Assembly: GCF_022761115.1 (NCBI RefSeq)
Contig: NZ_JAKWJS010000001.1
Span: 868,001-932,000 of the forward strand
Direction of reading: 5' to 3'
From: Dyella sp. RRB7
Lineage (GTDB): Bacteria > Pseudomonadota > Gammaproteobacteria > Xanthomonadales > Rhodanobacteraceae
Length of the DNA stretch: 64,000 nucleotides
In this document: in pieces, positions 8,636 through 16,478 of the stretch
Layout: every line of letters starts with the position of its first letter
How positions within the stretch are numbered: position 1 is the stretch's first letter
Notes under the pieces: model-generated
Told to the model about the DNA's origin: nothing
What the model saw: only the letters and a program-made list of their open reading frames with translations
Database searches by the model: none
Position numbers and translations under genes: made by a program

Positions 8636-9379
8636 ATGCGGCGTGCCCTGCTTCACGCAATGATGCTCGTGGCGGCACTGCTCGCCGCGCCACTGCATGC
8701 CGCCCAGGCCAGTGATGACCAGCAGCGCTTCGAAGCTGCTCTTCAATTGGGCCCGTCGCCCAGCGTGCGCTACCTGGATGCCGCCGGCCGCCCATTGAGC
8801 TACACCGCGTTCGCCCAGCAACTGGGCGAGGGCAAGAACTACAGCAGCACGCGCGACAGCCAGGCCGGCACCGCGGTGCTGCGCATTGCCGGCCCTGCGC
8901 CGGGTCATCGCAACATCCGCATGGCCTTCGGATGCGGCGACGTGTTTCCGCCCTTCGAATTACCCACCATCCAGGGCAACACGCAACGCCTCAGCGCCTT
9001 GCGCGGCCGCTACACACTGGTCAGCTTTTTCTTCGCCGAATGCGCCCCCTGCATCGCCGAGGTGCCGACGCTCAACGCCTACGCGCGCCAGCACGGCGAC
9101 ATGAACTTCATCGCGATCACCTATGAAGACGCCGCCACCGCCCGCCAGTTTGCGACGAGCCGCGGCCTCAGCTGGCCGGTGCTGCACGACGGCCAGGCGC
9201 TGATCGATGTGCTGGGCATCAGCATCTATCCCACCCTGATGCTGATCGATCCTTCCGGCCGCGTCGCCGGCGCCGCGGTAGGCACCGCGATGCACGACGA
9301 CCCGGCCAAGCGACTGGCCGAGCTCACCGGCTGGATCGAGCTGTGGCGGCAATCGGGCACGGGCTCGGGTTCGCTGTAG
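8636..9379 (+). CDS. Exported TlpA/AhpC-like thioredoxin-fold protein
   Basis: A 247-residue protein with a signal peptide (MRRALLHAMMLVAALLAAPLHA). The mature part ends in a thioredoxin-fold domain from about residue 100: DVFPPFELPTIQGNTQRLSA, then FFFAECAPCIAEVPTLNAYA with the redox pair C136-x-x-C139, and the cis-proline region ISIYPTLMLIDPSGR. The first 95 mature residues do not match a domain I know. It probably acts as a periplasmic thiol-disulfide reductant or cytochrome/copper maturation helper, but the partner is unknown. A GGAG ribosome binding site lies 6-8 bases before the ATG. It converges with the downstream phosphatase-like gene. Confidence 0.75.
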   Translation: MRRALLHAMMLVAALLAAPLHAAQASDDQQRFEAALQLGPSPSVRYLDAAGRPLSYTAFAQQLGEGKNYSSTRDSQAGTAVLRIAGPAPGHRNIRMAFGCGDVFPPFELPTIQGNTQRLSALRGRYTLVSFFFAECAPCIAEVPTLNAYARQHGDMNFIAITYEDAATARQFATSRGLSWPVLHDGQALIDVLGISIYPTLMLIDPSGRVAGAAVGTAMHDDPAKRLAELTGWIELWRQSGTGSGSL

Positions 9380-9394
9380 CAACCCGGCGCTGGC

Positions 9395-10201
9395 TCAATA
9401 AGGGGCAGGTTCGATCAGCGCATGCTCGGCCGTGCACTGCGGCCCGGCGTTTGATGGCGCAACCCTGCGGTAATCGGCCAGCTCCGCGCGCGCGGCGGCC
9501 AGTTGTGACTGGAACGCGCCAGACGCATGCAGCACCGCCACCACCGCCGCGCCGTTCATGGCGCCAGCCTCGATGGCGCTGAGATTGTGCACGCCACACA
9601 CCACGCGGCTGTCGGCAAAAGCTCGCGCGCGCAGCAGCAGGTCGGTGGCGCGATCCGGCGCCAGCTCGGTCAGCACCAGGCCCACCGCCCAGCCACGCGT
9701 GGCATGGCCGGAGGGGTAGTCGAAGCTGCGCGCCAGCGGCGAGGCCGACTGGCAGGTGGCGCCGGGATCGATCAGGAACGGCCGCTGGCGCTGGTTGGCC
9801 TGCTTGGCCGGCCCGGTGGACGCATCGGCGGTACGGCTGGTCTGGTCGATCAGGGCCGCCAGCTGCGGCAGCCGGGTGGCATCGAGCGGCACGCCCATGG
9901 CGCAACTGAAATCCGCCATCAGCTTGGGCGTGGCGTAGTCCACGTCCTGCTGGGCCAGCGCCCAGCGCGGCGTGCCCTCCAACGGGCGGGTGGCGCGGAA
10001 CACTTGCCGATCGGCCTCGTAACGCGCGGAACCGGGCTTGGGTGCGGCTGGCAGCAGCACCGCGGTCTGCAGGTCGGCAATCGGTGCCGCAGCTGCCGAA
10101 ACAGGCGCCTTGGGCGAGGTCTGCACCGGCGTGCAACCCACCGCCAATGCCAGCACCAGCAACGGCATCCGCTGTAACGATCGAGCAGAAACAGGTTTCA
10201 C
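9395..10201 (-). CDS. Class A nonspecific acid phosphatase-like (PAP2 superfamily) lipoprotein
   Basis: From GTG 10201 the frame gives 268 residues with a lipoprotein signal ending LALAVGC (C23); an ATG at 10168 is an alternative. The PAP2/class A phosphatase signature is K133-x6-R140-P141, then PSGH at 163-166 (YPSGHATRGW), then SR-x5-H (S198, R199, H205). The signature normally ends with Asp four residues after the nucleophilic-site His (HxxxD). Here that position is A209 (HNLSA). The protein would be a periplasmic phosphomonoesterase or lipid phosphatase of altered activity. It converges on the thioredoxin gene and is divergent from the AraC regulator. Confidence 0.8.
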   Translation of the reverse strand: MKPVSARSLQRMPLLVLALAVGCTPVQTSPKAPVSAAAAPIADLQTAVLLPAAPKPGSARYEADRQVFRATRPLEGTPRWALAQQDVDYATPKLMADFSCAMGVPLDATRLPQLAALIDQTSRTADASTGPAKQANQRQRPFLIDPGATCQSASPLARSFDYPSGHATRGWAVGLVLTELAPDRATDLLLRARAFADSRVVCGVHNLSAIEAGAMNGAAVVAVLHASGAFQSQLAAARAELADYRRVAPSNAGPQCTAEHALIEPAPY

Positions 10202-10282
10202 CGGCGCTCTCCCTTGGTGTCCGAGGTCACGGGGCCGCCCATGCCGGTTGGTGCATTGCATGAGGCGGAGGGGCTGCCACAC

Positions 10283-10296
10283 ATGATATAGATCAA
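10283..10296. promoter_or_regulatory. Crp/FNR-type candidate box (ATGAT-N4-ATCAA)
   Basis: The sequence ATGAT-ATAG-ATCAA, read on the other strand as TTGAT-CTAT-ATCAT, differs from the FNR/Anr consensus TTGAT-N4-ATCAA at one base. It lies 47 bp before the AraC start and 82 bp before the divergent phosphatase start, so it could serve either. It is a single short motif and could occur by chance. Confidence 0.35.
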
Positions 10297-10342
10297 GCCA
10301 GCGCCGGGCTTGTCCGGCGTCCCAGGGGTGGGAGCAAGCACG

Positions 10343-11425
10343 ATGACGTCCGTCGCCGCCTTGGCCGGCCATCCAATGGATGATGCCACGGGTTCGCCGC
10401 CTGGCGCCGACCCGCGCTATACCGTGGCCGATATCCCGCCCAACATACTGGTGCACCTGACCCAGCTGGCGCTGGCCCGCGGCATCCCCTGCGACGGCTG
10501 GTTTGCCGGTACCGGCCTGCAGCGCGACCAGCTGAACGACCCGACCCTGCGCATTTCCTACCGGCAGGCCCACATGGTGATCCGCCGCGCCTTGCAGGCC
10601 ACTGGTGAAGCCGGCCTGGGGCTGGCGGTGGGCCAGATCCAGACCTTGGGCAGCTTTGGCCTGCTAGGCCTGGCGATGATGACTTCGCCGACCTTCGGCG
10701 ATGCCATGAGCGTCGGCATTGCCCATCACCGCGTCAGCGGCAGCCTGCTCGACGTGAGTTTCGAGGTGCTCGGCGCGCGCGAAGTGGCCTTGGCCGCGTG
10801 GCCGCGCTTCAACGACGCACTGCTGCTGCCCTTCCTGTGCGAGGAACTGTTCGCCAGTTCGCTGGCCATCGCGCGGCAGCTGCTGGGCGCGGCGTTTCGT
10901 CCCTCGCGGCTGGAAGTGACCTACGCGCGACCGGCCAATGCCCAGGCCTATGCCGATCATTTCCAGTGCGAGCTGGTGTTCGGCGCGCGCTTCAACCGGG
11001 TCGTGCTGGACGTGCAATGGCTGGCGCAGCCGCTGACCACGCATAACCCATTCACCGCGCAGCAGGCGCTGGCGCTGTGCACGCAGCAATACGACGCCAA
11101 CGGCATGCGGCAGGAGATCGTGGCCTCCGTCGAGCGCCTGCTGCGCAGCCACCTGCGCCAGCAGCCCAGGCTGCCGGATGTCGCGCGCATGCTCAACATG
11201 AGCGAACGCTCGCTGCGACGGCGCCTGTCCGAAAGCGGGCGGATCTTTCGCGAGATCCACGACCGCGTGCGGGCCGAGCGGGCGCTGGAATTGCTCCACG
11301 GCGGCGCCCTGAGCGTGGCCGAGATCGGCCTGGAGATCGGCTTCAGCGACCCGCGCGAATTCCGCCGCGCCTTTAAGCGCTGGACCGGCATGCCGCCGCG
11401 CAACGCACGCCAGCACGCGGCCTGA
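10343..11425 (+). CDS. AraC-family regulator with arabinose-binding-type N-domain (PF12625-like)
   Basis: A 360-residue regulator. The ATG at 10343 is preceded by GGAG at 8-base spacing. The N-terminal two thirds resembles the Arabinose_bd effector domain found in OruR/ArgR-type AraC proteins, with GLAVGQIQTLGSFGLLGLAM and LEVTYARPANAQAYADHFQC. The C-terminal AraC DNA-binding domain has LPDVARMLNMSERSLRRRLS as its first helix-turn-helix and SVAEIGLEIGFSDPREFRRA as its second, then FKRWTGMPPRNAR. It faces the beta-helix/cytochrome/TonB/aldehyde dehydrogenase genes 126 bp downstream and is the likely regulator of that group. The effector is unknown. Confidence 0.9.
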   Translation: MTSVAALAGHPMDDATGSPPGADPRYTVADIPPNILVHLTQLALARGIPCDGWFAGTGLQRDQLNDPTLRISYRQAHMVIRRALQATGEAGLGLAVGQIQTLGSFGLLGLAMMTSPTFGDAMSVGIAHHRVSGSLLDVSFEVLGAREVALAAWPRFNDALLLPFLCEELFASSLAIARQLLGAAFRPSRLEVTYARPANAQAYADHFQCELVFGARFNRVVLDVQWLAQPLTTHNPFTAQQALALCTQQYDANGMRQEIVASVERLLRSHLRQQPRLPDVARMLNMSERSLRRRLSESGRIFREIHDRVRAERALELLHGGALSVAEIGLEIGFSDPREFRRAFKRWTGMPPRNARQHAA

Positions 11426-11438
11426 GCCCCCGGCGTTC

Positions 11439-11458
11439 GGCAAACTGGCCGATTTGCC
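11439..11458. promoter_or_regulatory. Inverted repeat GGCAAA-N8-TTTGCC upstream of the beta-helix gene
   Basis: Perfect 6-bp arms separated by 8 bases lie 14 bp after the araC-type gene stop and 93 bp before the beta-helix lipoprotein start. Position suggests an operator or promoter-proximal element for the following operon. Its role is inferred, and it could instead be a weak terminator stem. Confidence 0.3.
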
Positions 11459-11551
11459 CCCCTTCGTCGCTGCTGCGCCCCTCCCCGCCGCCGTGGTATT
11501 CCGTGACAGTGAATCGTCATGCAGACAGCCGGACTGGGGAGTAAGGCGACC

Positions 11552-12790
11552 ATGCGCAAGACCGTTCTGACCATCATCGTTCCGTTGCTGCTGGCCGCCT
11601 GCGGCCACGAGGCGCCACCGGCGCAGAGCAGCACCGATGCCTCGTTCGAGGCCAAGCTCCAGCAGCAGCTGCTGGATGCCAAGCCCGGCAGCGTTATCGA
11701 GATTCCGGCCGGCCACTACCACCTGCAACGCGGCCTGAGCCTGCGCACCGATGGCGTCACCATCAAGGGTGCCGGCATGGACCAGACCGTGCTGTCGTTC
11801 AAGGGACAGGTGGTCGGCCCCGAGGGCCTGCTGGTGAACGCCAACGATTTCACCATCGAGAACCTCGCCCTGGAGGACACCAAGGGCGACGCGCTGAAGA
11901 TCAACCAGGGCAGGAACATCACCATCCGCGGCGTGCGGGTGGAATGGACCGGCGGCCCCAAGACCACCAACGGCGCCTACGGCCTGTATCCGGTGAAGAC
12001 GCAGAACGTGCTGGTGGAGGACTCGGTGGTGATCGGCGCCTCGGACGCCGGCATCTACGTGGGCCAGTCCAACAACATCGTGGTGCGGCATAACCGCGCC
12101 GAATACAACGTGGCCGGCATCGAGATCGAGAACTCGGTGAACGCCGACGTCTACGAAAACACCGCCACCCACAACACCGGCGGCATCCTGGTGTTCAACA
12201 TGCCCAACCTGTCGCAGGCAGGCCACAGCTCGCGCGTGTTCAAGAACAAGGTGTTCGACAACAACACCGACAACTTCGCCGCCAAGGGCGCGGCGGTGGC
12301 CAGCGTGCCGCGCGGCTCGGGCGTGGTGGTGAACTCCAACGACAAGGTGGAGATCTTCGACAACGACATTGCCGACAACAAGACGGCCAACGTCATCATC
12401 TCCAGCTACTTCTCCACCAACTACTACAACACCAAGGGCGTGGCGGCGGACTACAACCCCTATCCCAAGGGCATCTTCATCTACGACAACCGCTTCAAGG
12501 GCGGCGGCGATTCGCCCGACGGCCTCAAGCTGAAGACGCTCAAGACGGCGGTCTACGGATTGAACGGCAAGTTCCCGGACATCCTGTGGGACGGCTATGT
12601 GGACGAGAAGACCCTGGTGAACGGCCTGCCGCCGGCCGGCGACCGCTTCTGCATCCAGAACGGCGAGGTGGGCGTGATCAACGCCGATGGCCCGCACGAC
12701 TACAAGAACCCCAGCACCGATACCAAGCCTTACCAGTGCACGCTGCCGAAATTGCCGCCGGTGGTACTCGATCCGCAACCCAAGGCCTGA
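11552..12790 (+). CDS. Parallel beta-helix lipoprotein (TIGR03805-like)
   Basis: A 412-residue protein from ATG 11552 with a lipoprotein signal (MRKTVLTIIVPLLLAAC). The mature chain is a right-handed beta-helix with repeated short strands rich in Asn, Gly, Ile and Val, such as NITIRGVRVEWTGG, VLVEDSVVIGASDAGIYVG, NIVVRHNRAEYNVAGIEIE and VEIFDNDIADN. This matches the family of beta-helix proteins that occurs as a two-gene pair with an SO2930-type diheme cytochrome, as here (13-bp gap). The pair is exported and of unknown function. The fold could bind a polysaccharide or act as a scaffold; no lyase catalytic set is recognisable. The first ATG in frame (11519) lacks a signal-peptide start. Confidence 0.85.
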   Translation: MRKTVLTIIVPLLLAACGHEAPPAQSSTDASFEAKLQQQLLDAKPGSVIEIPAGHYHLQRGLSLRTDGVTIKGAGMDQTVLSFKGQVVGPEGLLVNANDFTIENLALEDTKGDALKINQGRNITIRGVRVEWTGGPKTTNGAYGLYPVKTQNVLVEDSVVIGASDAGIYVGQSNNIVVRHNRAEYNVAGIEIENSVNADVYENTATHNTGGILVFNMPNLSQAGHSSRVFKNKVFDNNTDNFAAKGAAVASVPRGSGVVVNSNDKVEIFDNDIADNKTANVIISSYFSTNYYNTKGVAADYNPYPKGIFIYDNRFKGGGDSPDGLKLKTLKTAVYGLNGKFPDILWDGYVDEKTLVNGLPPAGDRFCIQNGEVGVINADGPHDYKNPSTDTKPYQCTLPKLPPVVLDPQPKA

Positions 12791-12803
12791 GGTGGCATCG
12801 TCG

Positions 12804-13946
12804 ATGAAGTTCTGCCTGCGTTTTTTGCTGCTGGCTTACCTGCTGCTGGTCAGTGCCTGCCAGCGCAATCTCGATCCGGTGGCCTTCCAGGCCGATGGCA
12901 GGCCACCGAAGCTCAGTGACTGGCACGTGGTGGAAGTGCGTGGCGGCAAGCTGGTGCTCAACCAGGGCGTGGTGCCCTACGACCTCAACACGCCGCTGTT
13001 CACCGACTACGCGCACAAGCTGCGTACGATCTGGATGCCCAAGGGCACCTCGGCCAAGTACGACCCGAACGATACCTTCGACTTCCCGGTCGGCACCATC
13101 ATCAGCAAGACCTTCTACTACCCGCGTGCCGCCAGCGGAAAGTTCACCGACGTGGCGCGCACGTACGACAGCTCGCGCGACTTCGCCGGCGAAGGCCTGG
13201 ACCTGGCCAACGTGCACCTGGTGGAAACGCGCATCCTGGTGCGTCGCGAGTCGGGCTGGGCGGCGATTCCCTATGTGTGGAAGGATGACCAGAGCGATGC
13301 CGAACTGGCGCGCACCGGTGCGGTGATCCCGTTGACGCTGGTGTCCGATGGCGATGCCCGCGAGGACTTCAACTACGTGGTGCCCGACGAAAGCCAGTGC
13401 GCCAGCTGCCACGCGCAGGACTGGGTCACCCGCAAGATCCATCCGATCGGCCCCAAGGCACGGCATCTCAATCGCGACTATCGCTACGCGACCGGCGAGG
13501 AAAACCAGCTCGAACATCTGATGAAGGTGGGCTATCTCACCGGCGCACCATCACCGGCGCAGGCGCCGCGCAATGCGAACTGGATGGACGATCACGCCTC
13601 GCTGGATGCGCGCGCGCGCGCCTACCTGGACATCAACTGCGGTCACTGCCACAACCCCAAGGGTGCGGCCAATACCACCGCGCTCACGCTGGATGTCAGC
13701 GCCGCCGAGGACCGCCACCTGGGCATCTGCAAGCCGCCGGTCGCGGCCGGTCGTGGTACCGGCGACCATCTGTTCGACATCGTGCCGGGCGCGCCGGCTG
13801 ACTCTATCCTGCCGTATCGCATGGAGTCGGCCGACCCTGGCGTGATGATGCCCGAGCTGGGGCGCAGTACGGTGCACCGGGAGGGCGTTGCACTGATCAA
13901 GGCCTGGATCGCGGCGCAGTCGGGGGGCTGCGTCGCGATTCATTGA
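12804..13946 (+). CDS. SO2930-family diheme c-type cytochrome lipoprotein (TIGR03806-like)
   Basis: A 380-residue protein from ATG 12804 with lipobox LLLVSAC. It has two c-type heme sites, CASCH (C199, C202, H203) and CGHCH (C279, C282, H283). The N-terminal half includes LSDWHVVEVRGGKLVLNQGV and VPYDLNTPLFTDYAHKLRTI, typical of the SO2930/HNE_0200 family. The C-terminus has VPGAPADSILPYRMESADPG, an ending commonly seen in that family. It is a periplasmic or outer-membrane-anchored electron carrier or oxidoreductase partner. The pairing with the beta-helix lipoprotein is the known genomic signature. What it oxidises is not known; the aldehyde dehydrogenase and TonB receptor downstream suggest an organic substrate. 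Confidence 0.88.
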   Translation: MKFCLRFLLLAYLLLVSACQRNLDPVAFQADGRPPKLSDWHVVEVRGGKLVLNQGVVPYDLNTPLFTDYAHKLRTIWMPKGTSAKYDPNDTFDFPVGTIISKTFYYPRAASGKFTDVARTYDSSRDFAGEGLDLANVHLVETRILVRRESGWAAIPYVWKDDQSDAELARTGAVIPLTLVSDGDAREDFNYVVPDESQCASCHAQDWVTRKIHPIGPKARHLNRDYRYATGEENQLEHLMKVGYLTGAPSPAQAPRNANWMDDHASLDARARAYLDINCGHCHNPKGAANTTALTLDVSAAEDRHLGICKPPVAAGRGTGDHLFDIVPGAPADSILPYRMESADPGVMMPELGRSTVHREGVALIKAWIAAQSGGCVAIH

Positions 13947-14004
13947 TGCACGCGGCACGCCGCGGCCCATAGGTCGCGGCTTTTCATACCGAGGGGAGAA
14001 GCTG

Positions 14005-16476
14005 GTGATGATGATCCGTCAACGTCCGTTGTCCGTGTGCCTGCGCCACCTGCTGCTGGGCGGCACCGCATTGCTGCTGGGCAGCGTGCCCGTCGCCTTT
14101 GCCGCCGACCAGACACCCGCTTCACCGCAAGACGCCACCACCACCAACAGCAGCGCCAAGCCGGCCGACCCGGAGAAGGCCAAGTTGCTCGGCAATGTCA
14201 CGGTCACCGCGCAAAGCCGCAGCCAGGAGGTGCAGTCGGTGCCGATTCCGGTGCAGATCGTCACCGCCAAGCAGATCGACACGCTGGCGGCCACCGACCT
14301 GAGCAAGATGGACATCTTCGTGCCGGGACTGGTGATCGACGCCAGCCAGCCGACCCAGCCCACTTACGAACTGCGCGGCATCAGCACCAGCAACTTCGGC
14401 ATCGGCACCGAGTCGGCGGTAGGCGTGTATGTGGATGGCGTCTACGCGGCGCGCTCGGGCGGTTCGCTGCTGGCGTTCAACGACATCGCGCGCATCGAGG
14501 TGCTGAAGGGCCCGCAGGGTACCTTGTTCGGCCGCAATGCCGCCGCGGGCGCCATCTCCATCGTCACCAACGAACCCACCGACACGTTCGAGGGTAAGGC
14601 CCGCGTGCGCATCGGCAATGACGGCCGCCGCTACGCCGATGCGCTGCTGAACATCCCCATCAACAAGGACATGGCCCTGCGCATCAGCGTGCTCGACAAC
14701 CAGAGCAACGGCTGGATCAAGGACCAGGCCAACGGCCAGCACTACGGCAAGGACGATGACTGGGGCACCCGCATGGTGTACCGCTGGAACATCACCGACA
14801 ACACCCGCGTGCTGCTGTCGTGGGATCACGAAGAGCTCAAGCAACCGCCGGCACCGGCGATCGGCCTGGTACCGCTGACGACCGATACCAACCAGCGCGC
14901 ACCGTTCCCGCCCGATCCGTCGACCTATCTCAACCCGCTGCATGCGCCGCTTTACAACGACGCCATCGGTGCGCAGGAAAAACGCCGCTTCGACGGCGTC
15001 ACGCTATCGCTCGACCACTCCTTCGGCTGGGGCGAGCTGGTATCGACCACCGCCTGGCGCGGCTTCGACACCTTCAACCGCGGTGACTACGACGGCACCG
15101 ACCATGTGGTGACCTATCTGGACACCACCAACATCGAGCACAACAACAGCTGGTACCAGGAGTTCAAGCTGTCGGGCAACAACGACCTGATGGACTGGGT
15201 GTCCGGCGTCAGCTACTACCAGGAGCAGGCGCGCCAGACCAGCCAGACCAATATCAACACCAACAGCCTCGATACGCTGATCCAGAACGCGTATGGCCTA
15301 GGCACGCCATTGACCGACCTGAGCCAGATGCTGCCCGCGCAGTACAACCTGCTGGGCGATCCCTGGCATGAGGCGATCAGCAACGACGGCAACTTCAAGG
15401 CCTATGCCGCATTCGGTGACGTGATCTGGCATCTCAGCGAAAACTTCGATCTCACCACCGGCCTGCGCTACACGCGCGACGAGAAGGAATTCAGCTGGTA
15501 CAACATGCCGCGCAGCGCGCCGCAGTTCGACGCGACCATCGCGGCGCTCAAGCAGGCGGGCATCTATCAGACGCTGCCGCTCATCGATCAGCTGGTGCTG
15601 GGCGCGGTCAGCGGCAACGTGATCTTTCCCAACGCCGTGGGCGTCCCGGTATCGGAAAGCAACACCTGGAACAACTTCAGTCCGCGCACGGTGGCCAGCT
15701 ACAAATTCACGCCGGACGTGATGGGCTATGTCTCCATCACGCGGGGCTACAAGGCCGGCGGCTACAACAGTGTGCAGGTGGGCTCGCGTTTCGCGCCGGA
15801 GACGGTGACCAACTACGAGGGTGGCATCAAGACCCTGTTCCCCGACCAGAACCTGTTGCTCAACGCCTCGGCCTACTACTACCGCTACAACAATATCCAG
15901 ACGCTGGCGCTCGATCCGAACAGCCCGGCATCCGCGCTGCCCATCTACGTCGTCAACAGCAGCGACCAGGAAGCCAAGGGCCTGGAGCTGGAAGCGCAGT
16001 GGCAGCCGATCGACAGCTTGCGCCTGAACTTCATGGGCGCCTATATCGATTCCACCTACCGCAAGGCCATCGCGCCCGATGGCACCGACCTGACCGGACA
16101 GCCGACCGGCACGCCTTATCTTTCCGCCGCCGCCTCGCTGACCTATACATGGCATCATGTCGCCAACGGCGACCTGGAGTTCGACCTGTCGCAGGCCTAT
16201 CGTGGCAAGACGCGCTGCAACTCCGATTCGCAGGCGCAGGGTGAGTGCTACGTGAGCCCCAACTTCCAGATCGGCACCAGCCAGCAGCGTACCGACGCAC
16301 GCCTGGACTGGCACGCGCCCGGTGACCGCTGGGGTGTGGCACTGTATGGCACCAATGTCTTCAACAAGCGGTACGTCACTGGCGTGAACAACATCAGCAC
16401 CAGCGTGCTTGGCACGCCGTTCGCCACCATCACGCCGCCCCGCATGTGGGGCGTCGAACTACGCGCGAAATTCTGA
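14005..16476 (+). CDS. TonB-dependent outer-membrane receptor
   Basis: An 823-residue precursor with signal peptide (MMMIRQRPLSVCLRHLLLGG onward). The plug domain (about residues 60-180) includes VTVTAQSRSQEVQSVPIPVQ, DLSKMDIFVPGLVID, VAVYVDGVYAARSGG-like GVYVDGVYAARSGG and RIEVLKGPQGTLFGRNAAAG, followed by SIVTNEPTD. The remainder forms the 22-strand barrel and ends GVELRAKF with the C-terminal Phe used for outer-membrane assembly. It imports a substrate that is too large or too dilute for porins. The aldehyde dehydrogenase start lies 2 bp past its stop, so they are surely co-translated. The substrate is unknown; siderophore motifs are not evident. Confidence 0.93.
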   Translation: MMMIRQRPLSVCLRHLLLGGTALLLGSVPVAFAADQTPASPQDATTTNSSAKPADPEKAKLLGNVTVTAQSRSQEVQSVPIPVQIVTAKQIDTLAATDLSKMDIFVPGLVIDASQPTQPTYELRGISTSNFGIGTESAVGVYVDGVYAARSGGSLLAFNDIARIEVLKGPQGTLFGRNAAAGAISIVTNEPTDTFEGKARVRIGNDGRRYADALLNIPINKDMALRISVLDNQSNGWIKDQANGQHYGKDDDWGTRMVYRWNITDNTRVLLSWDHEELKQPPAPAIGLVPLTTDTNQRAPFPPDPSTYLNPLHAPLYNDAIGAQEKRRFDGVTLSLDHSFGWGELVSTTAWRGFDTFNRGDYDGTDHVVTYLDTTNIEHNNSWYQEFKLSGNNDLMDWVSGVSYYQEQARQTSQTNINTNSLDTLIQNAYGLGTPLTDLSQMLPAQYNLLGDPWHEAISNDGNFKAYAAFGDVIWHLSENFDLTTGLRYTRDEKEFSWYNMPRSAPQFDATIAALKQAGIYQTLPLIDQLVLGAVSGNVIFPNAVGVPVSESNTWNNFSPRTVASYKFTPDVMGYVSITRGYKAGGYNSVQVGSRFAPETVTNYEGGIKTLFPDQNLLLNASAYYYRYNNIQTLALDPNSPASALPIYVVNSSDQEAKGLELEAQWQPIDSLRLNFMGAYIDSTYRKAIAPDGTDLTGQPTGTPYLSAAASLTYTWHHVANGDLEFDLSQAYRGKTRCNSDSQAQGECYVSPNFQIGTSQQRTDARLDWHAPGDRWGVALYGTNVFNKRYVTGVNNISTSVLGTPFATITPPRMWGVELRAKF

Positions 16477-16478
16477 TC

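Noticed and set aside
7001-8908. Minus-strand frame over putA
   Set aside because: Low-complexity antisense product; putA motifs are complete on the plus strand.
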